Positions 1 to 13,433 of a stretch of 64,000 nucleotides of DNA are shown here, piece after piece. Positions within the stretch are counted from its first letter, which is position 1. Each line of letters starts with the position of its first letter. Origin of the DNA: Zygaena filipendulae. Taxonomy: Eukaryota > Arthropoda > Insecta > Lepidoptera > Zygaenidae. The position numbers were made by a program, and so were the translations under genes. Under the pieces are notes generated by a model. It was not told where the DNA came from. It searched no databases and saw only the letters and a list, made by a program, of their open reading frames with translations. Location: positions 3,732,501 through 3,796,500 of the forward strand of contig OU015663.1 of NCBI GenBank assembly GCA_907165275.2. The letters run 5' to 3'.

Positions 1-131
1 AGTCAGTGCGAAGTTGACTTCTGCTTCTAGCGATACAATCGTAAACTTTTACGTCTTTATTTCGGTGGAAATTGGTTTGTTTGACCGCCTCTACGAGAGA
101 ACGGCGGGCGTGCTCAGTACGTTGCGTTGAA
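1..131 (+). promoter_or_regulatory. possible 5' exon start (TCAGT initiator) with splice donor
   Basis: TCAGT at 3-7 matches the arthropod initiator consensus, and TTGAA|GTAAGTTTG at 127-140 is a strong donor. The 130 bp between are GC-richer than the surroundings. No long ORF is present. It would be a plus-strand transcript opposite to dsx. This is suggestive only. Confidence 0.2.
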
Positions 132-456
132 GTAAGTTTGATCACCGCATGGGAGTTGGGACCGATTGTTTTGTGTAAATCTTGCGATGGTAGTCAGAAA
201 GGGTGTACCGCACCGCGAGCACTTTAAAATACCTATCATTGATAACATCTGTCTTTAGTTCAGTTTGTTCTTGTTTGATAAAAATTACGATGAAGAAAGA
301 CGACTTCTTTGTTTCTTGCGATAGCGATGCTATTAAATCCATGACATACAATTAACTAATTAATGAAAACTTACAATGAAAACAAATGCAAACAAAAGTT
401 TTTATGAAAATGGTGAAAGATCATATTTTTTTTAGTATTTGAAAGGGCATTATTCA

Positions 457-637
457 CGGACTTAATTTCGGAGTTCCCGTAGGAATTCCGCGATAGAAAG
501 TACCCTATGTATAAAAAGAATTATTAAAAATCGGTTCATTCGTTTTTGAGTTTATCCATTACCTGCAAACAAATAAACAAATAAATCTACACAAAAATTA
601 AATATTTCTCCATACTTATAATATTAGTGATATTATT
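457..637 (-). mobile_element. Helitron-like repeat (Lep1-type)
   Basis: GGAGTTCCCGTAGGAATTCC and AAAGTACCCTATG at its left and TTATAATATTAGT at its right match the lepidopteran non-autonomous Helitron family in reverse. The 3' hairpin is eroded. Confidence 0.75.
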
Positions 638-3600
638 ATAGATTAACTGACCTGACAGCTAGACGTTCTGTACAAATTTCTATGTATTTTACAAAACTTC
701 TAGTTTTCCTCGAATTGGGTATTCGATTTTTCGGGTAATTTTATAGTTTTTCTTTGCCTCAAAACCTTATTCAGCCTATCACGCACATTTTCAAGTCATC
801 GTGATCATGTGATGAGTTATCACGACGAACAGCATTTCGATTTCATTTATTAATTTAAATTTTAAAATCTATATGAGATAAAATGTACATACTTAATGTT
901 TAATGTTTCAAAAGTCACTAAGCTCAGCAGAAGCGGCTGGTTTAAAACATTTTTTTTTCAATAACTGCAATAAAAATCCAATAGGTTCATTTAACTGATA
1001 AGCATAAGCGGAAGCTGATCTCTATAAGCACATGGCCCATATACAGATCTTCGAAACAAAATACTGTCGATACAAGTTCATATGAAAATATATACATATA
1101 AAGAAGTACATATATAAAATCATTCATTCATGTAAACTTTTGTCCCGCACCTCATCATGCTTGCGTTTAAAATTTCAATGGCCACATGTGTCCGCCGACA
1201 AGATAGATGGCTCATTTCATATCTGCACACAGTTAACGCTTCTAAGCAGACATTACTACACATATTCCATAAACTAGTGGCTCGTAAAATTGCACATATG
1301 TTTACCGGAGCGAGGTGCAGCACCTTAAAAGCATTGGTAATATAACAAAACGTCTGAACCGAAATTGCCCATAAAAGTCGGACGGCGTTTTCCAACTAAA
1401 GCCATGAAACTGAAACGCTGGTGGAATTTACAATAGCTGCCTCCGTCTACATTTAACGTTAGCGACGTTCACCTTACTTTAATTAAAGTGCCCCGAAACT
1501 AACTCAAAACGCAAAATGCGCAGCACGGCGCGAGCGGGCGGCCGATTCGCGATAGAATCGAATCGAATTTGAACAACAATCGAGTAGACGGAGTAGAAAA
1601 TATAATTTTCTGTGAATCGCGATAAAAAATATTTTTTAAATCAAAAACGTCGTTTAGTTATGAATTTATGGAAGCCGGTTTTGCAATTCTAGTGCACGGC
1701 AAATGGTTTATATTAAAAAAATTTAAATACATTTTATTTAGAGATTACTCAGCGAGTGGTGTTTCGCTTTTATACTACATATTAGGATTAAAAATTTGGA
1801 AGCAAAGTGCATTCTATATGAACTGGTGTTGCGAAATGATGAAAATAATTCAATTTGTGGTGGCACCAAGGAAAAACTTATTTTCAGTAAACATTGACGA
1901 CATTCAAACTTGACGACGTTTCAGAACGTTTGGTGAGTTAAAATAGAGTGTGTACGTTCAACTGCACCCTGATTTACTATGACCATGGCACAGTGCAGCG
2001 TGCCCAAAGTTTCACTTGGAAAAACTAAATAGCCGAAATGTCTTATGGCATTTAGATTACTAATTCGAATATTAAAAAACGTTTGGTACTGTATTACTTG
2101 TTATGGCGAATATTGTATGAATAAGTCGCTCCCAATGCAAGCTCTTCCACAGTACCTGATTCATGCTTTTTCATACCCAAATGTGTTCGCACAACCGACT
2201 TTCATAAGAATACGCATGCAAAGGCTTCATACAAATTCATACGAATAAATAAGCTCTCATGTTGCAAAATATACGTGCAGCAGCTATTATAAAAACATGT
2301 GGACACAATAAAAATACACAATATCGACTGTTTTACGCAAGAGAGAAATCCCCATTCAAAAATGGAAGCTCAACAATACAAAAATCACAATAACAAAAAT
2401 TATAACCCAAACAAAAAGGTACGAAAGGATCAATATGAACAATTTGAGAAAACGAACTTACCTATGTATACGTTACATAAGACTGAAGTTTAACAATTTG
2501 ATGGTAATTATATTATTATACTTAGTATGCAATTCAGAGGAACCAATTGGCAAAGTTTTACTGAAGCACTATTATGGTTAACAGAAACCCCAAATAAGAA
2601 TATATTACCTAATAATAATAAAGTATTAGCGATTGAAGGGCCGCGTGAGCTCATAATACTTCGGTGATAAATATTAACATAGTTGTCTTCATTAATAGTA
2701 GCCAAAACAAATTCCAGTGCATTTTTTGTTTTCTAAAGAAATAAACATAATATAATAAACTATTTCAGACCGGTAAATTAGGTTGATAGTATTTTTATTA
2801 CACTATAGTTCAATATTTATAATGATAAAAGTATCTATATTATTTCATATCTAAGCTTCTACAAAGGCTTATAATGTAGGTATAGGTGCACCCACGGGAG
2901 CTTTTCAATCCATGAGACGCAATAAAAATATGCGATGCATCACGAAAGTCATAAAACTTGCAACGACAATGAATTCCTGAAAAGATAATGCAACGGCAGC
3001 GCCATCTCTTTATAACCGGGTTAGAGGGGGACAAAAGATGTGCGATAATAAAAGTTTTGATAGGATCCGCCGGAATCCGGGATATCGGACATACCCGGTT
3101 TTACTGTCCGACTCCGAGCCCCGTGTATCGTCTTAACTTTATGGGTTGCATTTAAAATTTACAAAAGCTTTTTATTGGTATGCCCTTCTCTTATCAAGAC
3201 GTCTCCATTTTATGCAAATATATTTACTGTAGCCTGTTATTTCTGAAACATCACTAACATACAAATATGTTTGAGAAGCACAGAAACTTTTTTCTTTTTG
3301 CATAGCTGTTGGGTGAGTATATGTAATGTATACTGTGTTGGTAGACGCAGACCACAAGCGCCCGAGGCACCGCGAAACGAATTCGGACAAGTCTGTTTCG
3401 GCTTCGACCATCGATTGTTTACGAAATGTGGTTCATTTGCGGCTGAAACTTTGCGTAAACTTTTCGTTGTTAACCGTTATGCTAACGAAAAAAATTAAAT
3501 TCTAACTACAAGTAAATAAAGTTTAGTATTGAACGCCAATAAGGTTTGCAGAAATACACGCTAACAGTCTACGAATGACCCCGAAATTGGTCGAAAACCT

Positions 3601-3899
3601 CCGAATGAACAAGGCTTTCGGTCTCGAACTCGGTACAGTAGAACTACATTACAAGTTGGTATCTAGTTAACAATTGTCTAATTTTGAAGTTGTATAAACT
3701 CCAAAGCACACTTCATGTATTACTACTATTACAGTTTGCATTTTATTGGGTATGCAGAGAGTAAGGTTTATCGAGTAACTTCCGAAACTTCGATAATTTA
3801 TGCTAACATGCACATACTTAATAAAAACACTCATCTAGACACGCGGCAGCGTGTCAAGTCAAGTTCAAGCAAAGGAACTGGCTAGCCAGCGCCGAGTGT
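638..3899. other. anonymous sequence
   Basis: No gene, tRNA or clear element seen. Short GC-richer patches occur at 1500-1560 and 3330-3430. Short frames here lack coding character. Confidence 0.5.
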
Positions 3900-4250
3900 A
3901 ATATTACACGAACCACTTGGTGCCACTTTTGACCCTTCTATAACTCAAAACCTCTTTAACGTAAACATATAAAACTACGTGTGTTTAATTATATCCATGA
4001 GGACATGTAGAAGCCCAAATTTCATGAAGCTAGCTCAAACGGTTATAAAGATATGAAGGTCGAAAAGTCGTAAATTTTAGCACTGACTGACTGACTGACA
4101 TGTAGTACCTAAATCTAACCTACTTCCAGATGACCTAGAAAGATGAAATTTGGAATCCAGCTCGGTAATTGTGTGTAAGCGAAGGAAAAAATCTAAAAAT
4201 AAAAAAAGTCAAAAAATAAGTGGTGTCCCCATATAAAAAACTTGTAATAC
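3900..4250 (+). mobile_element. dispersed repeat containing GACTGACTGACTGACATGTA
   Basis: TTGACCCTTCTATAACTCAA, ACTGACTGACTGACATGTAG and CCTACTTCCAGATGACCTAG resemble a widespread lepidopteran repeat. Class and exact ends not determined. Confidence 0.5.
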
Positions 4251-4319
4251 TTACGCGCCAAACAACCGGCCAACGGTGTGTCGTCGGCGGCTATAAAATG
4301 AAATAAACGTAAATAAAAT

Positions 4320-4410
4320 CAAATGAAATGAAATGAAATAAAATAAAATAAAATAAAATAAAATAAAATAAGTTAAAATAAAATAGATAAGATAAGATAT
4401 CTAAATAAGA
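4320..4410 (+). repeat. AAATA/AAATG pentanucleotide microsatellite
   Basis: Successive AAATG then AAATA units, followed by GATAA units at 4384-4395. Confidence 0.92.
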
Positions 4411-4797
4411 TAAAATGTTCATCCTGCTTCTTTCTCAACGATGAATTAAATGATTGTCATACTGTAACCACAATCTCAATATCTGCCTAGTTTTCTTTAC
4501 AAAAAGTAATGATATCCGAGCAAAAACATAAATGTAAAAAAGGAGAGCCAAGTTCTGCAATACAAAAATTATGCTTGGCTGTGGGCTTCGCCGCAAAAAG
4601 AATGGAGATCTAAATGAGTGCCAAGTTCTATGCAAAATCGAACTATGTATTTATAGGAACAAAATAACATTATGAACAAGTATTCAAATCTATTTCTTTG
4701 CTTTATTAGATACCTATAACAATTGCTGTTATTTAAAAATGTGAGATCTTAAAGTAGATTAGATTTGACTTGGCCAGTTTTTATCAGAATTATACTA

Positions 4798-5149
4798 TAT
4801 ACAACGTGTTTATGAATTAACTGAAAACCTGATACACCCCATTAAAAAAAATAAACAATAATATGATTAAAATATATTTTATGTAAAAAAAATTAATACT
4901 ATAAAAGTTATTCAACATTAGTTTGGAAGTGACCTATCTACGGAATTCAAATGCTACGCCCACACCTTTCGGTTCAAATTTTTTTGCTGCGGGCGGCGTA
5001 CACGCCAAATATTGTATTATAAATATTTAGACATGGGCTAATAAGGTGAAAAAATATAACCTATATTAAAACATAGTGCGATCGATTCGCTAGTAGATTC
5101 TGAGCAAACTACTTTCTAGTTTTCAGTTAATTCATTAACACGATGTATA
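4798..5149. mobile_element. MITE family U, copy 1
   Basis: A 352-bp element with terminal inverted repeats of about 30 bp (TATACAACGTGTTTATGAAT and the reverse complement ending CACGATGTATA). It carries a GC-rich centre, TGCTGCGGGCGGCGTACACG, in otherwise AT-rich sequence. A Helitron starts at its right edge. Confidence 0.92.
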
Positions 5150-5150
5150 T

Positions 5151-5332
5151 AAAAATGAATCCCTATTTCCCTTGGTCACGGCATCACGCGTGAACGGTTG
5201 GACCAATTTCGCTAATTCTTTTTTTTTGTGTTTGTTATTGTAAGGAGAAGGAGAATATGAAAGAAGAAAATATGAAAGAAGTCCTGCGGGAATTCCGAAA
5301 CTCACGCGGGTGAAATCGCAGGGCACAGCTAG
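5151..5332 (+). mobile_element. Helitron-like repeat abutting MITE U
   Basis: Ends GGAATTCCGAAACTCACGCG...GCACAGCTAG. It begins within a few bases of the right end of MITE U (5149). A related copy with the same start (ATGAATCCCTATTT) is at 35303. Confidence 0.8.
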
Positions 5333-5548
5333 CCGTGACGATCATGAACCGGAAAAATTGTCAAAACACTGACACAAATGAATTCGAATAAGAAAAAACT
5401 GTAATAGTAAAAATTCGACTCGAACATGGGGTCATCGATGATCTATTGCTCTAAGCATTGAAAAAGGCAAGAACTTTCCTGGCTGGTACAAAACGAGATT
5501 GTAGAAAAGAAAAAAAAATTGCCCGTGTTTATACGCAAGGAAATGTAG

Positions 5549-5695
5549 ATAGATAGATAACTCTTTATTGAAATTTGTACACCAAACAAAAAGTTCTACA
5601 AATTAGGTATGTACAAAAAGTCTTACCGCTTAAAAGCGATTTTTTAACCGACTTCCAAAAAGGAGGAGGTTATCCCAGGCAACCTTGAGTGGACA
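5549..5695 (-). mobile_element. LINE 3' end with GATA tail
   Basis: GATAGATAGATAACTCTTTA TTG is a tail plus 3'-UTR start read in reverse. It is followed by AACCGACTTCCAAAAAGGAG, a repeat motif common in Lepidoptera that recurs in reverse at 36929-36955. Confidence 0.6.
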
Positions 5696-7234
5696 GATTT
5701 ATAGAAGAGAGGAAATTAGATAGGTGTGAATGTAATTTGATTATAAAAAAAAAAAACTTGTATTTTCGGTTACTTTAAGAAAATGTTGAAGCGAACTGAG
5801 TGTATTTTTATACTCATTTAGCTCATTTTACTCGTACTGCCAAAGCATTTTTTATTTCTCAACTCGCTAGTTAAAAGTTTCTCATAGGGTAAAGTAAGCG
5901 TCGAAATTATCTAAATACTTTTGTTAGTTATTCGGTCTTATTGCGTTAGCAATAAAATTCAAAAAGAGTGTTTTGTTCATATATGTTTGATTCTGACTGT
6001 ACTCTTACTTGCAATACAATAATTACAGTTAATTCTATAGCATTAAAAAGAAAACCGTCCTTAAACGTTTACAATCTGTATACGTGTGTATATGTAACAG
6101 TAAGTACAATGACTTCAAAATATTCTACAGTTTAAGAAATTTATTTCCGTAAAAGAACAACAATTCGCTTAATAGCTAGAGAAATAAAAAAAAATATCTA
6201 GACACAGAAGGTCTAGGTTGGTAAAAAAAAAACGTGTTACTCTTCATAAATACCTAATTTCGATTTAATTTGAAAATGGAACTGTTAGTCCTCCTTAACC
6301 CTTTACAACCTACATACCTATGAATTGTACAATCCTGCCACGATGCGTTTGACAGTAATTAAGGATGGTACCGTTTTGTACCGCTCGAATTTGTAAGGGT
6401 TAAATTGTATATGTGTCGACTGACCACAGTTGAACAGAGTTCTATTTGAACGAAACGACTGATTAATACTGATTAAGCAGTTAGTGCTGTCCACAACAGG
6501 TGACGTTTGAAATTACTTTTTTATTTGTTCATAAAGATTTAAATTATACCTACCCCATTAATTTTAAAATTAATTATTTGGAATGCTTGAGTCTAGTAAA
6601 CCCTTTTTACGAACTTTATGACCAGGAAACCAGAAAATATATATTTAACTATAGAACAAAGTGGATATAAAAAAGAAAGGAAAAGAATATATTGAATGCG
6701 GCATAGCTACACCTCCAGACACTATCGTTCTCATTTTAATTGATAGATACTTAGAAAATATAGTAGATATCATATAATTTTGAAATAATGTAACAGCCTG
6801 AGATATAAAATAATAATATTATTATTAAATTTCGCAGAATGCCATTATTACTTCTGAGTTGTTAGCATAAAATTAGTCTTGGTGCAAAACGAGCAATGAA
6901 AACGTTTAAAAGCCCTCGAAGCTATTCATGAACGTTAGTCGTAAAATTATGTAGCTATCCCTCTCTCGCTAGTAAGATAAACGGTATACGAGAGAGGGAT
7001 GTGAACATGGTTACAACATTGTAAGCGAATAGTTCATGTCGATATGTGCCATACGATACCAGCGTTGTCGCAAGAGTCAGGACACATTGAAAAACAAAAC
7101 TGCCAGCGTATTCTGTAAACGAACGCAAATCACGCTTCACTTACTCAAAATGCTGCTAAATTAGAATGATACAACTACTAGCTAGAGTGTGGGCTCACAA
7201 GTCACATGGTTTCATTCTTATAAATTTTGGAATA
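5696..7234. other. anonymous AT-rich sequence
   Basis: Nothing supported. A short hairpin CCCTCTCTCGC/CGAGAGAGGG occurs around 6959-7000. Confidence 0.5.
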
Positions 7235-7525
7235 GACTAGTTGAGTAACTTTTAGTTTATTAAAAAATATTGCACAATGCACATGTATTTTTCCTTTTTT
7301 TACGTAGGTAATCAAAAAGTAACGGCGATAAATTGAGTTGAAATGTCGCGTGACGTCATCATCCGGTACAGTTTATACGGGACTTATACCGGTTAATGAC
7401 ATCACGAGCCCCCACTCCTAGACTATAATGAGCTTTATCCATGAATATTTTCATTAATTTGATAAAGCAAAATACGTATCTATTATTATTTTATTTGTAG
7501 CTGGCGGACTAAATTGAGTTTTGAT
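7235..7525. mobile_element. MITE family W, copy 1
   Basis: Contains TTATTAAAAAATATTG near the left and TTTGTAGCTGGCGGACTAAA near the right, with the internal marker TTGAAATGTCGCGTGACGTC shared with copies at 53140 and 54290. Ends approximate. Confidence 0.7.
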
Positions 7526-7905
7526 TTTCATTAGCTGGCTACTGCCTATTCCTCGTGAACTCCTAATAAGTATAGAACTATAAACTTATATCCGGTAGCG
7601 AAAACTCTATTTTGTGAATATGTCAAGTAGTTCGGAAGTTACACGATCATTGATAGACGAACTAACAAAGACCGCCGTTCGCCGCGTGAATGTCGAGGTT
7701 TAATTTTAAAACCATCAGAATCTGTTTCTCACGTCATCATAATAGAATGAAACCTGACGCTGGCGGGAGCATTCAACGTCTGAAACTTGTTCAAGCTTAA
7801 CATTGATATTTGGTTTAAGTATGGTTATGATAAAATGTTCGACAATTAAAAAATGTTTGCATTCTTTTACTTTTTATTCTTTCGTTATTTGTACGTATAT
7901 GAGTT

Positions 7906-8145
7906 CCTGCGGAGCTAGGATGCGCAACATGATATGTTTATTGAACGAAAGATAAAATTGTCGACACGACAAATATTTGTGGGCGTCCAAGCAAAAAAGT
8001 GCAGTAGTGGGGTATTGAGTTAAGACTAGATTCGGTTAAACATTTTTTACCACTGGTAGACAAAACGATATATTATGTCGACGAGAATCGATAAAATGGC
8101 TCGATAAAATTTTATCATGTTGCGCATCCTAGCTCCACTGGCAGG
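7906..8145. mobile_element. MITE with TIR CCTGCGGAGCTAGGATGCGC
   Basis: The left terminus (7906-7940, CCTGCGGAGCTAGGATGCGC then AACATGATA) is mirrored at 8113-8145 (TATCATGTTGCGCATCCTAG then CTCCACTGGCAGG). The interior is rich in ATCGATAAAAT-like motifs. Confidence 0.88.
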
Positions 8146-8181
8146 TAAATTAATAAGTTTACCATGGTTTAAAATTATCAT

Positions 8182-8531
8182 GAAAGATCAATATCAAAAT
8201 AATGTAGATATTTGTATAAAAGTGAAAAATATTTTATTTCGGTCGGGTGCGTTATCAGTTATCAGACTTATCACATCGAAGGCTCGAGCTTAGAACAGTG
8301 GAACTTTTCAAAGTCAAAAAAGCTCTTTTTGACGTCAGTAAAATTCTTTTAAGTAGGAAAGATCAATATCAAAATAATGTAGATATTTGTATAAAAGTGA
8401 AAAATATTTTATTTCGGTCGGGTGCGTTATCAGTTATCAGACTTATCACATCGAAGGCTCGAGCTTAGAACAGTGGAACTTTTCGAAGTCAAAAAAGCTC
8501 TTTTTGACGTCAGTAAAATTCTTTTTAGTAG
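8182..8531 (+). repeat. 175-bp tandem duplication
   Basis: Two head-to-tail copies (8182-8356 and 8357-8531) beginning GAAAGATCAATATCAAAATA and differing at only a few positions (CAAAG versus CGAAG, and the T run at the end). Confidence 0.95.
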
Positions 8532-8926
8532 GCCTCTATAGTTCCAATAGTAGAACTATCGATAAAATTGGAGGGAATAGACCACTTTAAGAGCTCGATT
8601 TCTATATTATTTGAGAAAGACTGAGCCACAGATAATACGTATATAATACTATACACTGAGCGTTTATCACAGACTCAGGGAAAAAATATACATATTATAC
8701 TAATCAAGAATTTTTTGACACGAAGTCATCGGGGAAAATTACTGACAACTGTCAGCGAAGGTCTGTCTTGTCTTTACACCGTAAGGACAAAGTCAAAAAA
8801 TTGTATATTCAAAGCTGGCCTGTCCCTTATATGGCGCTGTTCGACGAGTTGTTTTAAGTCAGTAGGTAGGTACCTACGCTCATTATTTATGTAGTATTGA
8901 TGGTGCCAAGCAGTTTTATTCTACTT

Positions 8927-9166
8927 ACCGCCGCACTCAGAGTCGACTTTAATGATTACTTAGTTAAGTATAGATTTTTAAAACAAAATTGCCGCAATCA
9001 GAGACGTTCAGTAAATTTATGTTAATTGATATTTAATGAGATGTAACTTAATTAGTTAAATGCCAATTAACATTAATTTATTAAACTTGTCTGATTGCGG
9101 CAGTTTTGTTTTAAAAATCTATACTTAACTAAGTAATCATTAAAGTCGACTCTGAGTGCGGCGGTT
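8927..9166. mobile_element. long-TIR foldback MITE, copy 1
   Basis: An almost perfect palindrome of about 240 bp. CCGCCGCACTCAGAGTCGAC at the left is mirrored by GTCGACTCTGAGTGCGGCGG at the right, with inner arms carrying ACTTAGTTAAGTATAGATTT and T-G-C-C-G-C-A-A-T-C-A. TTA flanks both ends. No coding capacity. Confidence 0.93.
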
Positions 9167-9302
9167 AATGTTTATTTTAAACTAAGATAATAATGACAGT
9201 ATGAAACGTCTATAGCAGTGATAGTTTTGTCAGTAATTGGTATATTTGTAAAAAGCACTCGCAGCGGAACTTTAAGCAACTAGTAGTTATTTATTTCAAG
9301 TT

Positions 9303-9478
9303 TAAACTAATAATATAAAGGGGCAAAGTTTGATTTTTTGCTTGTTTTTTTTTTACGATTTAAGTTGAAAACTATTTGACCGATTTACCATTAGTATCCT
9401 ACATTATCCCTGAGTAACATAAGCTATATTGTAACCCAGAATAACCGCGGGTAAAACCGCTGGTAATAGAACAGCTAG
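9303..9478 (+). mobile_element. Helitron-like repeat
   Basis: Ends ACCGCGGGTAAAACCGCTGG...ACAGCTAG; the hairpin plus CTAG terminus is present. Confidence 0.82.
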
Positions 9479-9482
9479 TAAA

Positions 9483-9712
9483 TCCTAACTAATATTATAA
9501 TTAATGCGAAAGTGAGTTCGTTTGTTTGTTACGCTTTCACGGCTCAACGACTCAACTGATTACCACGAAAATCGAAATATCGTATCGTAAAAAACGTATC
9601 CTTCTCTGTAGGCTGACAACCCTGTCAGGATACTTTTTAAGGGTACTTTTTATTCCGGAATGCCTGCGGGAATTCTGAAATTGCCACGGATGAAACCGCG
9701 GGGAACAGCTAG
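9483..9712 (+). mobile_element. Helitron-like repeat, immediately downstream copy
   Basis: Starts TCCTAACTAATATTATAA and ends ATGAAACCGCGGGGAACAGC then TAG. It begins five bases after the previous Helitron ends, a head-to-tail pair. Confidence 0.88.
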
Positions 9713-10496
9713 TAATAATAATAATTCCATGTACGATATTTTAAAATAGATAACACATATTACACGTGTAGATCGTAAACGGGTCAAGGCAAGTGATAAA
9801 GTAAGTACGATTAATTGATTAAATATGTGCATTAATTACGAATTGCAGCATTATCAGCTTAATAAGACTCTCTAGGAATAATTTTCTTTTTTCTTTAACT
9901 GGCTATGCTCCACTTGCATATTGATATTTCTTATGCAGATTCAAATAAAAAAAAACACCAGTTCTGTAATATTTTAATGAATTTACGATTCCTATGTCAT
10001 GGACTATCTATTTTATTTTATTTATTTTCTGTGTATTGGTTTTTTGTGATTCAAATAAAATTTATTATTATTATTAAATCAATTATATTTTTTTATAAAT
10101 AACTACATACTTCCGTTTTAAAAAACTCCGTTGTTAGTTATTTCTTTCTTTGGTTACGAATCTAATAGGAAGTACTATCTAGAATTACAATCTAGCTTAA
10201 AGACTAACAACAATTTTTTTTTTTATTAACTTAAATGCCGTCTTAATTAGGAAAAATTCATTCAGTGTGGAACATTGAACGTTTTACTAATATCAAGTTA
10301 TCCCACACCTGTTTGTCACATTCAATTAAAAAAAAATGTTCTTGACGTACTTTAAAGTGTATAGAGGCATGTCAATTGAGTAATAATTTAGCGAATTAAT
10401 CATTAGTAATTGGTTTATATATAGTAACATTGAAACTAGTGGCATTTAAGACTCTATTTTAATTAAAAAATTACAGTAGATACATGAACCGGTCTA

Positions 10497-10640
10497 GACT
10501 ATCTCTATTAATATTATAAATGCGAAAGTAACTCTGACTGTCTGTCGGTCTGTCTGTCTGTTACACTTTCACGCCTTAACGGCATAATCTATCATCATGA
10601 AACTTTGCATGGGGTACAGAGAAAGACTTTAGGTACTTTT
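10497..10640 (+). mobile_element. Helitron-like 5' fragment
   Basis: TCTCTATTAATATTATAAAT, then GCGAAAGT and GGGGTACAGAGAAAGAC are the 5' half of the family; the 3' end is missing. Confidence 0.75.
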
Positions 10641-11910
10641 GATTCATGTTACAGTTTTTTTAAGTATTACTTTAGGTTGTATTTAAGCAACTAGCTCATA
10701 TTTTAGAAGTTAGACAAAATCAGAGTTAACAAGAAGCAAAACATATATGTTTAATATCCTCGCAAAATATTATATCACACAAAGAAAAATCGTTTGTTGG
10801 CCTCGCCACCGTTAGTTAAGGAATCGAAAAATAAAAGCAAAGTTTCGTCAAATTTCCCTCAAAATTGGAAAAGTGATGAATAAAATATAAGTTGCCCTTT
10901 TTTTCAGACTACCGGTATTGCCATATGGTTGTTTTTGTGATAAAGGTCAACATTAAAATACATATTATCCACCTATTTTGTTTAAGGAAACGTTTAGGAA
11001 AATGGTTATGCGCATTCTGAGATAGAATTTTAATCAATGTGAAAATGAAATAGTTTTAGTAAGGAGGTCTAAAAAGATTAAAATTTATATCAGTTGAGTA
11101 TTAAAAATGTACTGCATTCAGAATGCGTATTTGCTTGGTTGTGTATTTTATCTGTAGTTGCTTGACGAGTCAAACAGTAGCTGCTCCGTTGTTCTCCTAA
11201 CCATTACTTATATTTAACTACCCGTTATTATGTTAAGTTTTATGTAAGTTACGTTGCGCTCATTGTTAACTCTTATTATTAGGTTAAAATATCATATTTT
11301 TCAGTAAGTGAACTTGACTAATATAAAAACCAATTACCGTGCGTTAGTCTTGCAAAACCTAAATGATTATTTTTTTTTTCATTTTGCCGTTGTGTTCATA
11401 ATTATTAGAACAAGATTTGTATTATATTAAAAAAAATGAGGATTTCTCACTGGAATCACGAAAATCAGCTAGCATATTATATTATTTGTAGTCGAACTTT
11501 GCAGAGACACTGCCGTGCATCTATATTACGAGCATTGTGAACGATAAATTCCCCCAACCACTGCTAATTGAATAGAGCACCAGCCACCAATACAATTTAT
11601 AAACCGCAAAATTGTATAGTGCAATGGGCAATTTTATTTTAATTTACTTGTAAAGCAAGTCTTCTGTGAAATTATAATACACAATATTATGATCTTTGGC
11701 GCGCTACATACGTTTATTGTTTGGTGCATGGCGCAGCAATAAAACATAAATTACAGCTTTCAACAATAAAAAGAACTTGTTACACTAAGAAAACAATATG
11801 CACCTAGTTTTATATAGTTTTTAATCTTCGAGTAACAATTATTTTTATATCTATTACGAGATTCTCATATAAGATTAATATTCTTCTTAATATTCTTTTC
11901 TATTCTATTA
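10641..11910. other. anonymous AT-rich sequence
   Basis: No gene or recognisable repeat. Confidence 0.5.
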
Positions 11911-12080
11911 CTACCTGACCCGCGCAGTTTCACCTGCGGTAATATCGGAGTTCCCGCGGGAATTCCAGGATAAAATATAGTTGTAAACCTTCCTCATTAA
12001 TCACTCTACCTATTGGTGAAAACCGCATCAAAATCCGTTGCGTAGTTTTAAAGATTTAAGCATACATAGGGATATACCTA
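11911..12080 (-). mobile_element. Helitron-like repeat
   Basis: GACCCGCGCAGTTTCACCTG and CGGAGTTCCCGCGGGAATTC mark the 3' end in reverse; the CTAG is mutated. Confidence 0.7.
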
Positions 12081-12694
12081 GGGACAGAGAAAGCGACTTT
12101 GTTTTATATTATATTGTAGTGATTATATTTTACGTAAAAGATATCAGTGTCCGTAAAGCCTAATTTGACTATCGTTTTAACGCTTTCCAAAATTAGTTTT
12201 CATGATACTCAAAAGCGTATGAAAAATAAAACAAAATAAATTGCTAGTGTTGTAAGTTGTAACACAATTTTCAAGTCACGATATGCGATAAAAATATTCG
12301 TGCTTGTTTTTACGATATTTTTATAACTAATAGACAGCGCGAAGACGACTCGTATAAAATATATAACATAATTGCAAATATTTTTTATCACGCCCAGTTC
12401 TCAGAATGCACGTATACAATTTGCCTGGCTTCGTTTACAACATAAACCATCGCAGGATTCCATTTAACATTTTTACAACCCCTAATTGCATATTATAAAA
12501 CTGTAAACGACTAAAACTTATTATGCTTTAAGTCTGTGAGGACTGAGGGCTGCGAATGAAATATCATAAGTAGTGGAAAGATACTCGTAAAAACAGTCAG
12601 AATGTTAGTCCGATCGATAGTAACTTCGATATGAGATGATATTAAATTGTGATTCAATCTGATTCAATTTATCGATATATTCACATAACTACAC

Positions 12695-12935
12695 TTTTAT
12701 TTATTTATTTATTTATTCTTCTTGCACAAAATAGTACAAATGGCGAACTTAATGCCTTGCGGCATTCTCTGACAGTTAACCATTGGGTTGACAGAGAGAT
12801 AAAAGGGAAGGGGTGTGCAACCTACGGAAAAAACGAAAAATAAATAAAAATAATAGTATTAAAACTAAAAAGTTATAAACTAAGACATAAAAAAGGACTA
12901 AATATAGAGATAATTGATATACACTTCTTACATTA
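12695..12935 (-). mobile_element. LINE 3'-end repeat, copy 1
   Basis: A TTTA-repeat tail, then TTCTTCTTGCACAAAATAGT, TGCCTTGCGGCATTCTCTGA and GGGTTGACAGAGAGATAAAA. About 200 bp nearly identical to 38146-38365. The tail at the left implies minus orientation. Confidence 0.75.
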
Positions 12936-13201
12936 CATTAAATAAGAATAATATATTGCTTTATATTTATATGTACGAGGAATAATCCAATGTACTGTAA
13001 AGTAATAGCAGAATTAAAAATAGTCATAATATTCTAATGTGATTACTTACAATTTATTGTACCGTATGTAATGAAATAGTAAAAAGAAGGCAATAGAAAT
13101 TATAATCTACTACTGTTATGCAAATAAATATGGTTTGAAGGTGCAGTTAAACCATTTTTAATTGCATTTTTTAAGTAGCAGATTTTCCGTAATACCAGCG
13201 C

Positions 13202-13433
13202 AGCGGGGCTATTATGTAACTTGTTTCTATCATTTTTCGGTTGCAATTAGAAAAATAGCGATTTTGCGATTATTTAATCATGTTTAGACAGCTTCTACTT
13301 TTGAAGTATGTTTATTTTTGGTGATTGATACATATTGTAGCTATCAAAACGTGCATATTGTAATCGAAAAACCGCCATGTTTTTTATTGCAACTCAAAAA
13401 TGATAGAAACAAAAGTTACATAATAGCCCCGCT
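13202..13433. mobile_element. MITE family X, copy 1
   Basis: AGCGGGGCTATTATGTAACT at the left and GTTACATAATAGCCCCGCT at the right; both arms continue into a TTTCTATCATTTTT inverted motif. About 232 bp. Confidence 0.92.
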
